Source: Bacillus cereus (GTDB taxonomy: Bacteria > Bacillota > Bacilli > Bacillales > Bacillaceae_G). Taken from it: 40,225 nt of DNA. The position numbers and the translations under genes are program-made. Positions 1-7,902 of this stretch are shown one piece after another (the stretch's first letter is position 1; every line of letters begins with the position of its first letter). The notes beneath the pieces were generated by a model. That model saw only the letters and a program-made list of their open reading frames with translations, searched no databases and was not told the origin of the DNA. Where the stretch lies: NCBI RefSeq assembly GCF_002584535.1, contig NZ_NUOT01000026.1, positions 1-40,225 of the forward strand. The letters run 5' to 3'.

Positions 1-1
1 C

Positions 2-142
2 GTGAAAGATCTAGAGTTGCATGAATGGAAGTGTCTTTCTTGTGGTATGCATCATGATAGAGATGCCAACGCAGGACAAAATTTGAGAAAAGAGGCCTTA
101 AGGCTTCTAACCATAGGGGCTACGGGGATTGCCTACTTATAA
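2..142 (+). CDS. tnpB: TnpB (IS200/IS605-family RNA-guided nuclease), C-terminal end only
   Basis: The reading frame enters from the left edge and ends at TAA 140-142, giving the last 46 residues. Visible marks are the second half of the TnpB zinc ribbon (W-K-C-L-S-C-G) and the D-R-D-A-N-A motif that supplies the last RuvC acidic residue, followed by the usual N-L-R tail. TnpB is the RNA-guided endonuclease of IS200/IS605 elements and uses an RNA made from the element's right end. The remainder, including any tnpA, lies outside the window, so intactness cannot be judged. A right-end hairpin follows directly, as expected for this family. Confidence 0.9.
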   Translation: MKDLELHEWKCLSCGMHHDRDANAGQNLRKEALRLLTIGATGIAYL

Positions 143-238
143 AGCCGAAGGATACTTTGGTGTTCGTAGGAATCCCTCACTTCAAACAGTTTGTTAGACT
201 GTTAAGTGGGGGTAGTTCAAGAGTCCAAATTGATTTTG
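110..238 (+). ncRNA. Probable omega-RNA (reRNA) at the IS right end, with guide from flanking DNA
   Basis: Seen: downstream of the tnpB stop lies a long hairpin. CCCTCACTT (174-182) pairs with AAGTGGGGG (204-212), and AACAGT (185-190) pairs with ACTGTT (198-203), leaving a 7-nt loop. The element appears to end near GTTCAA (215-220). Known: in this family the omega-RNA overlaps the 3' end of tnpB, runs through the right-end hairpin, and its guide is the DNA just outside the element. Inferred: the guide starts near 221 (GAGTCCAAATTGATTTTG). The exact 5' start and the element boundary are estimates. Confidence 0.6.
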
Positions 239-518
239 CATAAGCAATGTTCATACCACAGTGTTCCATATTGTTTTGACTTACGCTCCTAAAATGTGCT
301 TGACCAACAAATAATTTACAAGGTGATTTTAAAGCGCTATGAATTCGTTTTTGGATTAATAAGATATGACAGCCATTGTGCTGGAAATTACGATGTAAGA
401 ATACGACTCTAATGCTATTTTTCCTTTCAAAATTTAGGAGAAGTAGGAAGTTTTTTGTGGAAGGAAAATGGAAGATTACTGTCGAAGGGAGTAGAAACAG
501 AACAAAGGTGGTGCTCTC
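221..518. other. Intergenic DNA flanking the IS right end; no supported gene
   Basis: No convincing gene was found here. An open stretch runs on the minus strand across the IS end, but it has no good ribosome binding site and no motif I recognise. It may be a relic of whatever the element inserted beside. The first 15-20 bases probably act as the TnpB guide. A purine-rich patch before 519 (AAAGGTGGTG) is the ribosome binding site of the next gene. Confidence 0.4.
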
Positions 519-722
519 ATGCGAAAGATGAAGGTAGATACATGTTCTTATTGTGGTTCTACCAATATTGGAGAAGGTGAGTTTGTTGGATATGCACAAA
601 TAAGAAAGAAAGAGACAATGTTTACTTCTTCTCCAGTTGATGCTTATATTTGTACGGATTGTGGAAGTGTACTTTTAATGAAAGTACGAAATTATCAAAA
701 ATTTAAGCAGAAACCACTATGA
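519..722 (+). CDS. Small zinc-ribbon protein
   Basis: 67 residues with two C-x-x-C knuckles: C-S-Y-C near residue 9 and C-T-D-C near residue 46, about 33 residues apart, as in a zinc ribbon. There is no signal peptide or membrane segment. Short proteins of this kind are common in Bacillus and are often mislabelled as transcription-factor fragments; the true role is unknown. ATG 519 is preceded by AAAGGTGGTG at good spacing; an in-frame ATG at 528 is possible. The gene appears monocistronic, with a weak hairpin and T-run (798-833) after it. Confidence 0.65.
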   Translation: MRKMKVDTCSYCGSTNIGEGEFVGYAQIRKKETMFTSSPVDAYICTDCGSVLLMKVRNYQKFKQKPL

Positions 723-797
723 TAGAAGAAAAGTATCTATATCCAAGTCTTTATAAGAATCGATTGATATTACGTTCGATACATATTATCAAAAGAT

Positions 798-833
798 AAA
801 GAGAGGAGGTTTCTCATGTAGCCACTCTCTTTT
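798..833 (+). terminator. Weak hairpin terminator after the zinc-ribbon gene
   Basis: AAAGAGAG (798-805) pairs with CTCTCTTT (825-832) across a long loop, followed by only a few T. It is the only terminator candidate between the zinc-ribbon gene and the promoter of the synthetase gene. Confidence 0.3.
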
Positions 834-848
834 CAATTATGAGAGAAG

Positions 849-876
849 CTGAATTATTTCTTCGGAAATAATTCAG
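849..876. promoter_or_regulatory. Perfect 12-bp inverted repeat with TTCG loop upstream of the synthetase promoter
   Basis: The left arm 849-860 (CTGAATTATTTC) is the exact reverse complement of 865-876, with TTCG between them. As RNA this would be a C(UUCG)G tetraloop hairpin. No T-run follows on either strand, so it does not look like a terminator. It ends about 40 bp before the -10 box at 917, where an operator would sit. The outer TGAAT...ATTCA ends resemble the ends of Bacillus FadR sites, but the spacing is wider than in that consensus. Confidence 0.5.
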
Positions 877-913
877 AAAATACAGAAAAATAAAACTTTA
901 GAACATGAAAGTT

Positions 914-945
914 TGGTATAATACTTAAAAATGAAAACGCTTTAA
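914..945 (+). promoter_or_regulatory. Extended -10 promoter with overlapping cre (CcpA) site
   Basis: TATAAT at 917-922 is preceded by TG one base upstream (914-915), an extended -10 box. Ten bases further, 932-945 reads TGAAAACGCTTTAA, matching 13 of 14 positions of the cre consensus TGWAANCGNTWNCW. Placed just after the expected start of transcription, it would let CcpA repress the synthetase gene when sugar is abundant, which is normal for fatty-acid degradation genes. Confidence 0.7.
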
Positions 946-963
946 CGGGGGGTTGGGACAAAT

Positions 964-2583
964 ATGATGATGAATGTACCATTAACAATTAGTTCTATGA
1001 TAGAAAGGGCAGAAAAGCTGTTTCCAAAAAAAGAAATTGTCTCGCGTACACATGATACGATCACAACTTTAACATACAAGCAATTAGGAGAACGAACGAG
1101 AAGACTTTCTAGTGCGTTAAAAAAATTAGGGATCAAAGAAGGGGAACGAGTTGGAACCTTAGCTTGGAATCATCATCGACATGTAGAAGCGTATTTCGCA
1201 ATTCCGGGCATTGGATCTGTCTTGCATACTATTAATATTCGCTTATCTCCTGGGCATATTTCCTATATTATTAGACATGCAGAAGATCGTATTTTACTCA
1301 TTGATGAAGATCTTGTACCACTTGTTGAAAAAATTCAAGGTGAATTATCAACTGTACAAGCATACATCATTATGAGTGATAAAAAAGAACTTCCAGAAAC
1401 TTCATTAGAACCTCTTTATCACTATGAACAACTACTCGCAGAAGGAGATCCTGATTTTTCATTCTTAAAAGATATTGATGAAAACACACCAGCAGGTATG
1501 TGTTATACGTCTGCGACAACAGGTAACCCAAAAGGTGTTGTATATACGCATCGTAGTACAGTACTGCATTGTATGGCGCTAGGACTCGCGGATACAGCAG
1601 CATTATCTGAAAGTGATGCAGCAATGGCAATTGTTCCAATGTTTCACGTCAATGCTTGGGGGCTGCCTTTTGCGGCAACGTGGTTTGGCGCGAAACAAGT
1701 GTTACCTGGTCCAATGTTTACACCGAAAATTTTGCTTGAAATGATACAGAATGAAAAAGTAACTTTGGCTGCTGGTGTACCAACAATTTGGCTTGGTGTT
1801 TTGCAGGAATTAGAAAATAATCGTTACGATTTATCAAGTATGAAACGGATTTTATGTGGGGGTGCTGCAGCTCCTAAAAGTGTGATTGCAGCATTTGAGA
1901 AAAAGTATAATGTACCATTTGTCCATGCATATGGAATGACTGAAACAAGTCCACTTGTGACACTTGCAAGGTTAAAAAGTTATGAGACAAATTTATCTTA
2001 CGAAGACCAACTTGAAATTCGATCAAAACAAGGATATCTTGTGCCAGGTGTTGAGATGAAAGTAGTTGGAGTAAACGGAGAAGTGAAGTGGGATGGAACT
2101 GAGATGGGGGAATTGTGCTTACGGGCACCGTGGATTGCTGCAAGTTATTATAACGATGAACGCACTGTAGAAGGATTCCGTGATGGTTGGTTATATACAG
2201 GGGATGTTGTTACAGTTGATGAGGAAGGCTGTGTTAAAATTGTTGACCGTACAAAAGATGTGATTAAAAGTGGGGGTGAGTGGATTTCATCTGTAGATTT
2301 AGAAAATGCTTTAATGGCACATGAGGCGGTATTTGAAGCTGCTGTTGTCGCGGTTCCTCATCCTCAGTGGCAGGAACGTCCTATTGCATGTGTTGTACAA
2401 AACCAAAATAGGTCTGTAACGAAAGAAGAATTATATGAATTTTTACAACCACAGTTTGCAAAGTGGTGGTTGCCAGATGATATTGTGTTTATGGAGGAAA
2501 TTCCTAAAACATCGGTTGGGAAATTTTTAAAACAAACATTACGAAAAGAACTAGAGAATTTGCATAAAAGTAGCGAAAAATAA
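964..2583 (+). CDS. Fatty acyl-CoA synthetase (AMP-binding, FadD/AlkK-like)
   Basis: 539 residues, full length for an ANL-family acyl-CoA ligase, which activates a fatty acid through an acyl-AMP to the CoA thioester. Seen: the phosphate-binding loop [11 protein letters not shown] near residues 178-190, the A-Y-G-M-T-E-T motif near 325, the hinge region Y-T-G-D around 418, and the C-terminal catalytic lysine in S-V-G-K-F-L-K. No membrane segment. Medium- or long-chain acids are the likely substrates, by likeness to AlkK-type enzymes; the precise chain length cannot be read. Three ATGs in a row (964, 967, 970) follow a G-rich ribosome binding site (GGGGGG). The cre site upstream supports a catabolic role. 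A strong hairpin ends the transcript. Confidence 0.88.
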   Translation: MMMNVPLTISSMIERAEKLFPKKEIVSRTHDTITTLTYKQLGERTRRLSSALKKLGIKEGERVGTLAWNHHRHVEAYFAIPGIGSVLHTINIRLSPGHISYIIRHAEDRILLIDEDLVPLVEKIQGELSTVQAYIIMSDKKELPETSLEPLYHYEQLLAEGDPDFSFLKDIDENTPAGMCYTSATTGNPKGVVYTHRSTVLHCMALGLADTAALSESDAAMAIVPMFHVNAWGLPFAATWFGAKQVLPGPMFTPKILLEMIQNEKVTLAAGVPTIWLGVLQELENNRYDLSSMKRILCGGAAAPKSVIAAFEKKYNVPFVHAYGMTETSPLVTLARLKSYETNLSYEDQLEIRSKQGYLVPGVEMKVVGVNGEVKWDGTEMGELCLRAPWIAASYYNDERTVEGFRDGWLYTGDVVTVDEEGCVKIVDRTKDVIKSGGEWISSVDLENALMAHEAVFEAAVVAVPHPQWQERPIACVVQNQNRSVTKEELYEFLQPQFAKWWLPDDIVFMEEIPKTSVGKFLKQTLRKELENLHKSSEK

Positions 2584-2634
2584 TGTATAAGAAGAGGCGA
2601 CTCCCATCAGCAGGAGTCGCTTCTTCTTATACAT
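2583..2634 (+). terminator. Very long hairpin after the synthetase gene
   Basis: A 22-bp stem (2583-2604 with 2613-2634, one G-T pair) with an 8-nt loop begins on the last base of the stop codon. The 3' arm contains a T-rich part after the GC-rich core (GGAGTCGC then TTCTTCTT), so the core plus T-rich tract can act as the terminator. Confidence 0.75.
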
Positions 2635-2657
2635 GAATCCTGTTTATAGTGGTTTTA

Positions 2658-2690
2658 ATTGTTAACTAAAATTATAAAATTGTTGACAAT
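2658..2690 (+). promoter_or_regulatory. BirA operator overlapping the bioY promoter
   Basis: TTGTTAAC (2659-2666) and GTTGACAA (2682-2689) form an imperfect palindrome separated by 15 bp. This is the architecture of the Bacillus biotin repressor BirA operator. The right half contains a -35 hexamer TTGACA (2683-2688), with TAAGAT (2707-2712) as -10 at 18 bp spacing, so biotinyl-AMP-loaded BirA would block the polymerase. Confidence 0.85.
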
Positions 2691-2772
2691 AATACAAGAG
2701 AAAAGGTAAGATAACTCCAATGATATGTTATCCTATCATAATTTATAGTTTACAAACAGGGGAAATAAATAC

Positions 2773-3348
2773 ATGAATACAAAGAATTTAGTTTTTGTCG
2801 CTTTATTTAGTGCAATTATGGGTGTGTTAGGACTGATACCACCAATTGCGCTTTCTGTTACACCTGTTCCTATTACATTGCAATCTCTTGGTGTTATGCT
2901 TGCAGGAGGATTGCTTGGATCTCGCCTTGGGGCATTAAGTCAAATGGTTTTCTTGTTTGTTGTTGGAGTAGGAGCGCCATTATTAGCTGGTGGTCGCGGT
3001 GGTCCAGGTGTATTTGTTAGTCCGAGTGCAGGTTATTTAATTGGATACGTTGTTGGAGCATTCGTGATAGGGTACCTTGTAGAACGCTTACGTCATGTAT
3101 CTGTTATAAAAGTATTTTTCATTAATATAATTGGTGGAATTCTAGTTGTTTATATATTTGGCGTGACTGTTCAATCATTTATCATGGATATTTCTGTATG
3201 GAAAGCGATTAAAGTAAGTGTCGTATTTTTGCCAGGTGATTTCATTAAAGCTGTGATTGCAGCATTTCTTGTACCTAGATTACATCGTTCACTGAAACAT
3301 ATTATTACGCCTGCTGTAAAGAATGCTAAAATCTCAAATGCTAGCTAA
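2773..3348 (+). CDS. bioY: BioY biotin transporter (ECF S component)
   Basis: 191 residues, normal for BioY, the membrane protein that binds biotin and delivers it with the shared energy-coupling-factor ATPases. Seen: about six hydrophobic segments, the family stretch V-P-I-T-L-Q-S-L-G-V-M-L-A-G near residue 33, and the conserved G-G-x-G-G-P and S-P-S-A-G-Y-L-I-G-Y segments near residues 74-92. The ATG at 2773 follows a short AGGGGAAA-type ribosome binding site. The BirA operator just upstream strongly supports biotin as the substrate. It heads a cluster with an acyl-CoA ligase and a thiolase, the arrangement of B. subtilis yhfU-yhfT-yhfS, though a terminator lies between bioY and the ligase gene. 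Confidence 0.93.
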   Translation: MNTKNLVFVALFSAIMGVLGLIPPIALSVTPVPITLQSLGVMLAGGLLGSRLGALSQMVFLFVVGVGAPLLAGGRGGPGVFVSPSAGYLIGYVVGAFVIGYLVERLRHVSVIKVFFINIIGGILVVYIFGVTVQSFIMDISVWKAIKVSVVFLPGDFIKAVIAAFLVPRLHRSLKHIITPAVKNAKISNAS

Positions 3349-3376
3349 AGAACGTAAGAGACTTTATAAAATCTAG

Positions 3377-3403
3377 GAAACACGTATTAGCGTGTTTCTT
3401 TTT
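3377..3403 (+). terminator. Terminator after bioY
   Basis: GAAACACG (3377-3384) pairs with CGTGTTTC (3391-3398), loop of six, then five T. It lies between bioY and the ligase gene, so readthrough or a second promoter is needed to make the two downstream genes. Confidence 0.75.
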
Positions 3404-3431
3404 GTTATCTGAAAGGAAAGGATGAATAGTA

Positions 3432-4898
3432 GTGGGGATTGCATCGCCTTATAGGAAACATACTTGTATACATCCGGATAAAATAGCGATCCAGGAAAAA
3501 GATAGACGAATAACATATAAAGAATGGCATGAATCTGTTTGCCAAGTTGCAAATTGGCTCAATAAAGAAAAAACTATGAATAAAACGGTTGCGATTTTAT
3601 TAGAGAATCGTATTGAATTTTTACAAATCTTTGCAGGTGCTGCATTGGCAGGATGGGTTTGTGTGCCACTTGATTTAAAGTGGAAGCAGGATGAACTTGA
3701 AACAAGGTTGAAGTTAGCAAATCCAACTATTGTCATTGCGGCTGAGCAATGTAACATGAATGAATTGCCACGAATAAATGGAACTGTACTTTCTATCAAT
3801 GAATGGAATCCGCTGGTGGGTAATCAGTTAAATACGTATCATTCTTCAGAAAGTGTACAAAATCTCCCTTTCTATATGGGGTTTACATCGGGATCAACTG
3901 GCGAGGCAAAGGCATTTCTTCGTGCACAGGATTCTTGGGTTCATAGCTTTGATTGCAATTTGCATGATTTCCATATGAAAAATAATGACATTGTTTTGCT
4001 TGCGGGTACATTGGTGCACTCTCTTTTTTTATACGGAGCAATAAGTGCACTATATTTAGGACAAACAGTGTATCTAGTAGAAAAGTTCATTCCAAATCGT
4101 GTGTTATCTATATTAAAACAAGAGAAGATTTCAGTGATGTATACCGTTCCAACGATGCTAGAGGCATTATATAAAGAAGAAAGTATTATAGAGCAAGAAA
4201 TAAAAATAATTTCTTCAGGAGCAAAATGGGAAACTGAAGCAAAACAGAAAGTAAAAGCCGTATTTCCGTATGCAAAAAGATATGAATTTTATGGTGCTTC
4301 TGAATTAAGTTTTGTTACAGCACTAACAGATGTAGAAAGTGAAAGAAAAGCCTCTTCAGTTGGAAAGCCATGTCATAATGTGCAAGTTCGGATATGTAAT
4401 GAAAAGGGTAGAGAATTAAAGCAAGGTGAAATTGGAACAGTTTATGTGAAAAGTAATCAGTTTTTTATGGGATATTTACTGAATGGAAATCTATCTTGTC
4501 AAGTTACAAAAGATGGTTGGATGACTGTACATGACATAGGGTATCAAGATGAGGAAGGTTTTATATATATAGTGGGTAGAGAAAAAAACATGATTTTATT
4601 TGGAGGTATAAATATTTTTCCAGAGGAGATAGAGAGTGTAGTATCTACTCACCCACATGTTGAAGAAATTGTAATTATTGGTATGAAAGATGAATATTGG
4701 GGCGAAAAGCCTGTTGCGATAGTGAAGGGGAAAGCTACAAAGCAAGAGCTGAAAAGTTTTTGCTTACAACGATTATCATCATTTAAAATTCCAAGAGAGT
4801 GGTATTTTATTGATGAAATCCCTCATACAAGTAGTGGAAAAATTGCTCGTGAAGTAGTAAAAAGGATCATTGAAGAGCAGGAGAAAGTTTATGAATAG
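3432..4898 (+). CDS. yhfT: YhfT-like acyl-CoA ligase (AMP-binding)
   Basis: 488 residues of the ANL family. Seen: the phosphate loop T-S-G-S-T-G-E-A-K near residue 154, the Y-G-A-S-E motif near 290, the hinge after V-G-R-E-K-N, and the C-terminal lysine in T-S-S-G-K-I-A-R-E. It is shorter and distinct from the synthetase at 964. The start is GTG 3432 behind AAAGGAAAGGA. The last eight bases overlap the thiolase gene, so the two are translationally coupled. In B. subtilis the equivalent genes lie behind a BirA-regulated biotin transporter; the same order here suggests a role tied to biotin supply or its acyl precursor, but the substrate is not established. Confidence 0.85.
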   Translation: MGIASPYRKHTCIHPDKIAIQEKDRRITYKEWHESVCQVANWLNKEKTMNKTVAILLENRIEFLQIFAGAALAGWVCVPLDLKWKQDELETRLKLANPTIVIAAEQCNMNELPRINGTVLSINEWNPLVGNQLNTYHSSESVQNLPFYMGFTSGSTGEAKAFLRAQDSWVHSFDCNLHDFHMKNNDIVLLAGTLVHSLFLYGAISALYLGQTVYLVEKFIPNRVLSILKQEKISVMYTVPTMLEALYKEESIIEQEIKIISSGAKWETEAKQKVKAVFPYAKRYEFYGASELSFVTALTDVESERKASSVGKPCHNVQVRICNEKGRELKQGEIGTVYVKSNQFFMGYLLNGNLSCQVTKDGWMTVHDIGYQDEEGFIYIVGREKNMILFGGINIFPEEIESVVSTHPHVEEIVIIGMKDEYWGEKPVAIVKGKATKQELKSFCLQRLSSFKIPREWYFIDEIPHTSSGKIAREVVKRIIEEQEKVYE

Positions 4899-5988
4899 AG
4901 CTGTTATTGTAGATGGAAAGAGAACGCCGATTGGTAAGAAAAATGGAATGTTGAAAGGATATGAGGTTCAGCAATTGGCAGCACCTTTACTGGCGCACTT
5001 AAGTAAAGGAATAGAGCATGAAATTGATGATGTAATATTGGGAAACGTTGTTGGACCAGGTGGAAATGTTGCGCGGTTATCAGCACTTGAAGCTAGGCTT
5101 CCTTATAAAATACCAGGTGTAACAATAGATCGCCAGTGCGGTGCAGGATTAGAAGCAATTCGAATGGCTTGTCACCTTATTCAAGGCAGGGCAGGTAATT
5201 GTTATATTGCTGGAGGGGTGGAAAGCACAAGCACATCTTCCTTCCCGAATAGAGCTCGTTTTTCACCTGATTTTATTGGAGACCCAGATATGGGAGTGGC
5301 AGCAGAGTATGTAGCAGAACATTATAAAATTACAAGGGACATGCAAGATAAATATGCTCGTTTCAGTTATCAAAGAACATTGCTAGCACTTAAAAAGGGA
5401 TATTTACAAAAAGAAATCCTTCCGATTTCTTCAAATGTAACGGAGGATGAAACGATAAAGTACGGAATGAATTATGAACGAATGATAAAGAGAACAAGGC
5501 CGGCTTTTTTACAAGAAGGAACAGTGACAGCAGGAAATTCTTGTGGTGTGAATGATGGAGCGTGTGCTGTACTCGTAATGGAGGAAAAGAAGGCTCGTGA
5601 ACTTGGATATAACCCGATTCTTCGGTTTGTTCATAGTACTGTTATTGGTGTGAATCCGCATTTGCCAGGGAGTGGGCCTATATTTGCTGTGCAAAAGTTA
5701 TTACAAGATCAGAATCTATCAATAGACGATGTTGATTATATTGAAATGAACGAGGCTTTTGCTGCGAAAATTGTAGCGTGTGCACAAGAACTACATATTC
5801 CATATGAAAAGCTAAATGTGAACGGTGGAGCAATTGCTCTTGGTCATCCTTACGGTGCATCAGGAGCGATGCTTGTGACTCGTTTATTCCACCAAGTGCA
5901 AAGAGAAAAGGCACAATACGTAATTGCAACATTAGGTATTGGTGGAGGAATAGGGCTTGCTCTATTATTTGAGAAAGTAGAATACTAG
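4891..5988 (+). CDS. yhfS: YhfS-like thiolase lacking the second catalytic cysteine
   Basis: 365 residues of the thiolase fold. Seen: the nucleophile Cys83 in D-R-Q-C-G-A-G, the N-E-A-F-A motif near 288, and His319 in G-H-P-Y-G-A-S-G. Near the C-terminus the usual C-I-G-G-G motif reads A-T-L-G-I-G-G-G, so the proton-transfer cysteine is Gly349. The enzyme may therefore be a poor acetyl-CoA acetyltransferase or have another acyl-transfer role. The start is ATG 4891, seven bases after AGGAG; the upstream TTG at 4870 has no such site. It overlaps the ligase stop by eight bases, so one would expect the two proteins to act on the same acyl-CoA. Confidence 0.85.
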   Translation: MNRAVIVDGKRTPIGKKNGMLKGYEVQQLAAPLLAHLSKGIEHEIDDVILGNVVGPGGNVARLSALEARLPYKIPGVTIDRQCGAGLEAIRMACHLIQGRAGNCYIAGGVESTSTSSFPNRARFSPDFIGDPDMGVAAEYVAEHYKITRDMQDKYARFSYQRTLLALKKGYLQKEILPISSNVTEDETIKYGMNYERMIKRTRPAFLQEGTVTAGNSCGVNDGACAVLVMEEKKARELGYNPILRFVHSTVIGVNPHLPGSGPIFAVQKLLQDQNLSIDDVDYIEMNEAFAAKIVACAQELHIPYEKLNVNGGAIALGHPYGASGAMLVTRLFHQVQREKAQYVIATLGIGGGIGLALLFEKVEY

Positions 5989-6014
5989 AAAAAATCTAGT
6001 TTTCTACTTTTTTT
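5974..6014 (+). terminator. Terminator after the thiolase gene
   Basis: AAAGTAGAA (5974-5982) pairs with TTCTACTTT (6002-6010), with an inner CTAG/CTAG pairing, followed by a run of T. The stem overlaps the end of the coding region. Confidence 0.85.
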
Positions 6015-6095
6015 GGTTTATAAACATTACTTCCAGGTTTTGATTTTATTTCATTCCAAGCAGAGATAGCATCAAGCTATCCTTTATATTTTATT

Positions 6096-7298
6096 TCAAA
6101 CAATTTTTTGTGATAAATGAATAAGTTGTGCTAAAAATGCTTCTCCTGTAACAACTGCTTTACCGCCGCCGCGAGCACTTTTTTGATTACCACCGCCTTT
6201 TCCTTCAATAGCAGGGAGAGCATTTTTTAAAATTGTATTCATGTTTGCTGTTACTTCTTTTCCGCATGCAAGAACACATTGTAGTTTTTCTCCGCTTTCA
6301 GTAACCAGGTATGTAATCGAGTGTTCATTTTGTTCAGTAATAATAGCTGATAATTTCGTGATTTCCTGCATGGAACGATTTCTAAAGACTTTAGAAATGA
6401 GTGTGCCAGCATGTATGTTTTGGGATTCTTGCAGTAATTCAGTTGCTTCTACGAATAGTAGTTTTTCGTTCATAGTTTGTAGTGCTTTTTCACTTTCTTT
6501 CTGAGAGGTAAGCAGCTGGGTTACTTTATTTGAAATATCATTTTCACTACTGTTTAACTGTTTGGAAACGTCTTTAATAATTTGTTGATAATGTCCCAAT
6601 AACTTGAGTGCACGCCATCCTGCAACAAATGTTAAACGGATGCCACCTTTATTTCGCTCCCAGCCCATTATATGAATTGGTCCCACTTCACCTGTATATT
6701 TTGGATGTGTACCGCCACACCCGTTGTAATCGTAGTTTTCAATCATTACAACACGAATATTTTCTGTAATGGTTGGTTCTTTTCGGAGAGGCAACTGTTT
6801 TGCTTCCTCTAAATTCATCCATTTGATATGGATAGGATGGTTTTCGAAGACGATTTGATTTGCGATCTGGAGTGCGCTAGTAGCTGTTTCTACCGAAAGT
6901 TCAGGCGTGTCTAAATCAATTGTTATTGTTTCTTTTCCGAGATGAAAACCAATTGTAGGAATGTCAAAATGATCCCAAAAGGCAGCAGATAGGATGTGCT
7001 GTGCTGTATGTTGTTGCATATGATCAAAACGACGTTGCCAATTGATTTCACCTATCACTTCTTTTGTATGTAATTCATTTGATATAAAATGACGAATTTC
7101 GTCTTCAACTTCCTCAACATTGGTGACGGAAGCATCATTTAATGTTCCTGTGTCATGTGGTTGGCCGCCGCCAGTTGGATAAAAGGCTGACTCTGTTAAA
7201 GTAACATATAAATTTCCTGCGTTATCATAGTCCTGTTTTATAATTTGTGCTGTAAATGATTGCTGATAGGCATCGGTGTAGTATAATTTTTTATTCAC
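6096..7298 (-). CDS. AlaX-type alanyl-tRNA editing protein, long form
   Basis: 400 residues resembling the editing half of alanyl-tRNA synthetase, which removes serine or glycine wrongly attached to tRNA-Ala. Seen: an N-terminal barrel with F-Y-P-T-G-G-G-Q-P near 39, the zinc ligands His97 and His101 in H-T-A-Q-H, Cys194 and His198 in C-G-G-T-H, a coiled middle near 245-300, and a C-terminal DHHA1-like end rich in glycine (G-K-G-G-G-N-Q). There is no aminoacylation domain, so it is a free-standing trans-editing factor. The start is GTG 7298 behind GAAAGGAG; the longer frame to 7340 lacks a ribosome binding site. It stands alone and is convergent with the thiolase operon. Confidence 0.88.
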   Translation of the reverse strand: MNKKLYYTDAYQQSFTAQIIKQDYDNAGNLYVTLTESAFYPTGGGQPHDTGTLNDASVTNVEEVEDEIRHFISNELHTKEVIGEINWQRRFDHMQQHTAQHILSAAFWDHFDIPTIGFHLGKETITIDLDTPELSVETATSALQIANQIVFENHPIHIKWMNLEEAKQLPLRKEPTITENIRVVMIENYDYNGCGGTHPKYTGEVGPIHIMGWERNKGGIRLTFVAGWRALKLLGHYQQIIKDVSKQLNSSENDISNKVTQLLTSQKESEKALQTMNEKLLFVEATELLQESQNIHAGTLISKVFRNRSMQEITKLSAIITEQNEHSITYLVTESGEKLQCVLACGKEVTANMNTILKNALPAIEGKGGGNQKSARGGGKAVVTGEAFLAQLIHLSQKIV

Positions 7299-7433
7299 TT
7301 TCGTACTCCTTTCTATTTCACTAGATTTATTGTAAAACAATCTAAATAAGTTTCCTAATATTTCAGAAGAAAAAACCTATTTTTAGAATTTTCTTGCTAT
7401 AATAGGAAAAAGGAACATACGGGGGTGGATGAA

Positions 7434-7826
7434 ATGCTGTACGAAAATGGCGTAGACAAATTGATTCGTCTCAATACAAATATTTCTGAACTATATCGTG
7501 AATTACATGCAATGACCCGGACTTTAACGGAATGTAATCGAGAAAGCGTGATGTTTGATCGGTTATATGTAAAAGAACTATTATGGAAAAAAGAAGATGT
7601 GTCCGCTATGTATGATCAGCTTCTCGTTCAGCTTTGTATCAATGAATGCTTTGATTTAAAAAGTGTCATTACTGGTGAATACAAATATACGTATGAGGAA
7701 GTAGAAACTGCGGTCCTTGAATTTAATGATAAGTATAATGTAGACATCCTAATCAAGGATGTTTGCAAAGAGTTACAGTTTACATATGGTATTGACATGG
7801 AGTTATCTAGAACAGCTAGGGTATAA
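7434..7826 (+). CDS. Conserved-looking hypothetical protein, helical
   Basis: About 130 residues, not recognised. The sequence is rich in charged and leucine residues and is probably all-helical, without signal peptide, membrane segment or cysteine motif. Two starts are possible. GTG 7425 lies nine bases after AAGGAA; ATG 7434 lies directly after GGGGGTGG and is preferred for its closer G-rich site. A -10 box TATAAT (7398-7403) with an upstream TG marks its own promoter. It is followed by a strong bidirectional terminator shared with the Hsp20-like gene. Confidence 0.7.
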   Translation: MLYENGVDKLIRLNTNISELYRELHAMTRTLTECNRESVMFDRLYVKELLWKKEDVSAMYDQLLVQLCINECFDLKSVITGEYKYTYEEVETAVLEFNDKYNVDILIKDVCKELQFTYGIDMELSRTARV

Positions 7827-7842
7827 TTATAGGTATTAAAAG

Positions 7843-7892
7843 AAAAGCAGGATAGGAAAAGTTGGGAGAGAACTTTTCTTACCCTGCTTTTT
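7843..7892. terminator. Bidirectional terminator
   Basis: AAAAGCAGG at about 7843 pairs with CCTGCTTTT at about 7883, with an inner GGAAAAGTT/AACTTTTC pairing. T-runs follow on both strands, serving the gene at 7434 and the convergent gene at 7903. Confidence 0.85.
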
Positions 7893-7902
7893 ATATAACG
7901 TT

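Noticed and set aside
177-599. 140-codon minus-strand open frame across the IS right end
   Set aside because: It runs through the omega-RNA hairpin and antisense to the zinc-ribbon gene, with no ribosome binding site and no recognisable motif.
4870-4890. TTG-initiated extension of the thiolase
   Set aside because: ATG 4891 has an AGGAG site at ideal distance and begins with the usual thiolase N-terminus.
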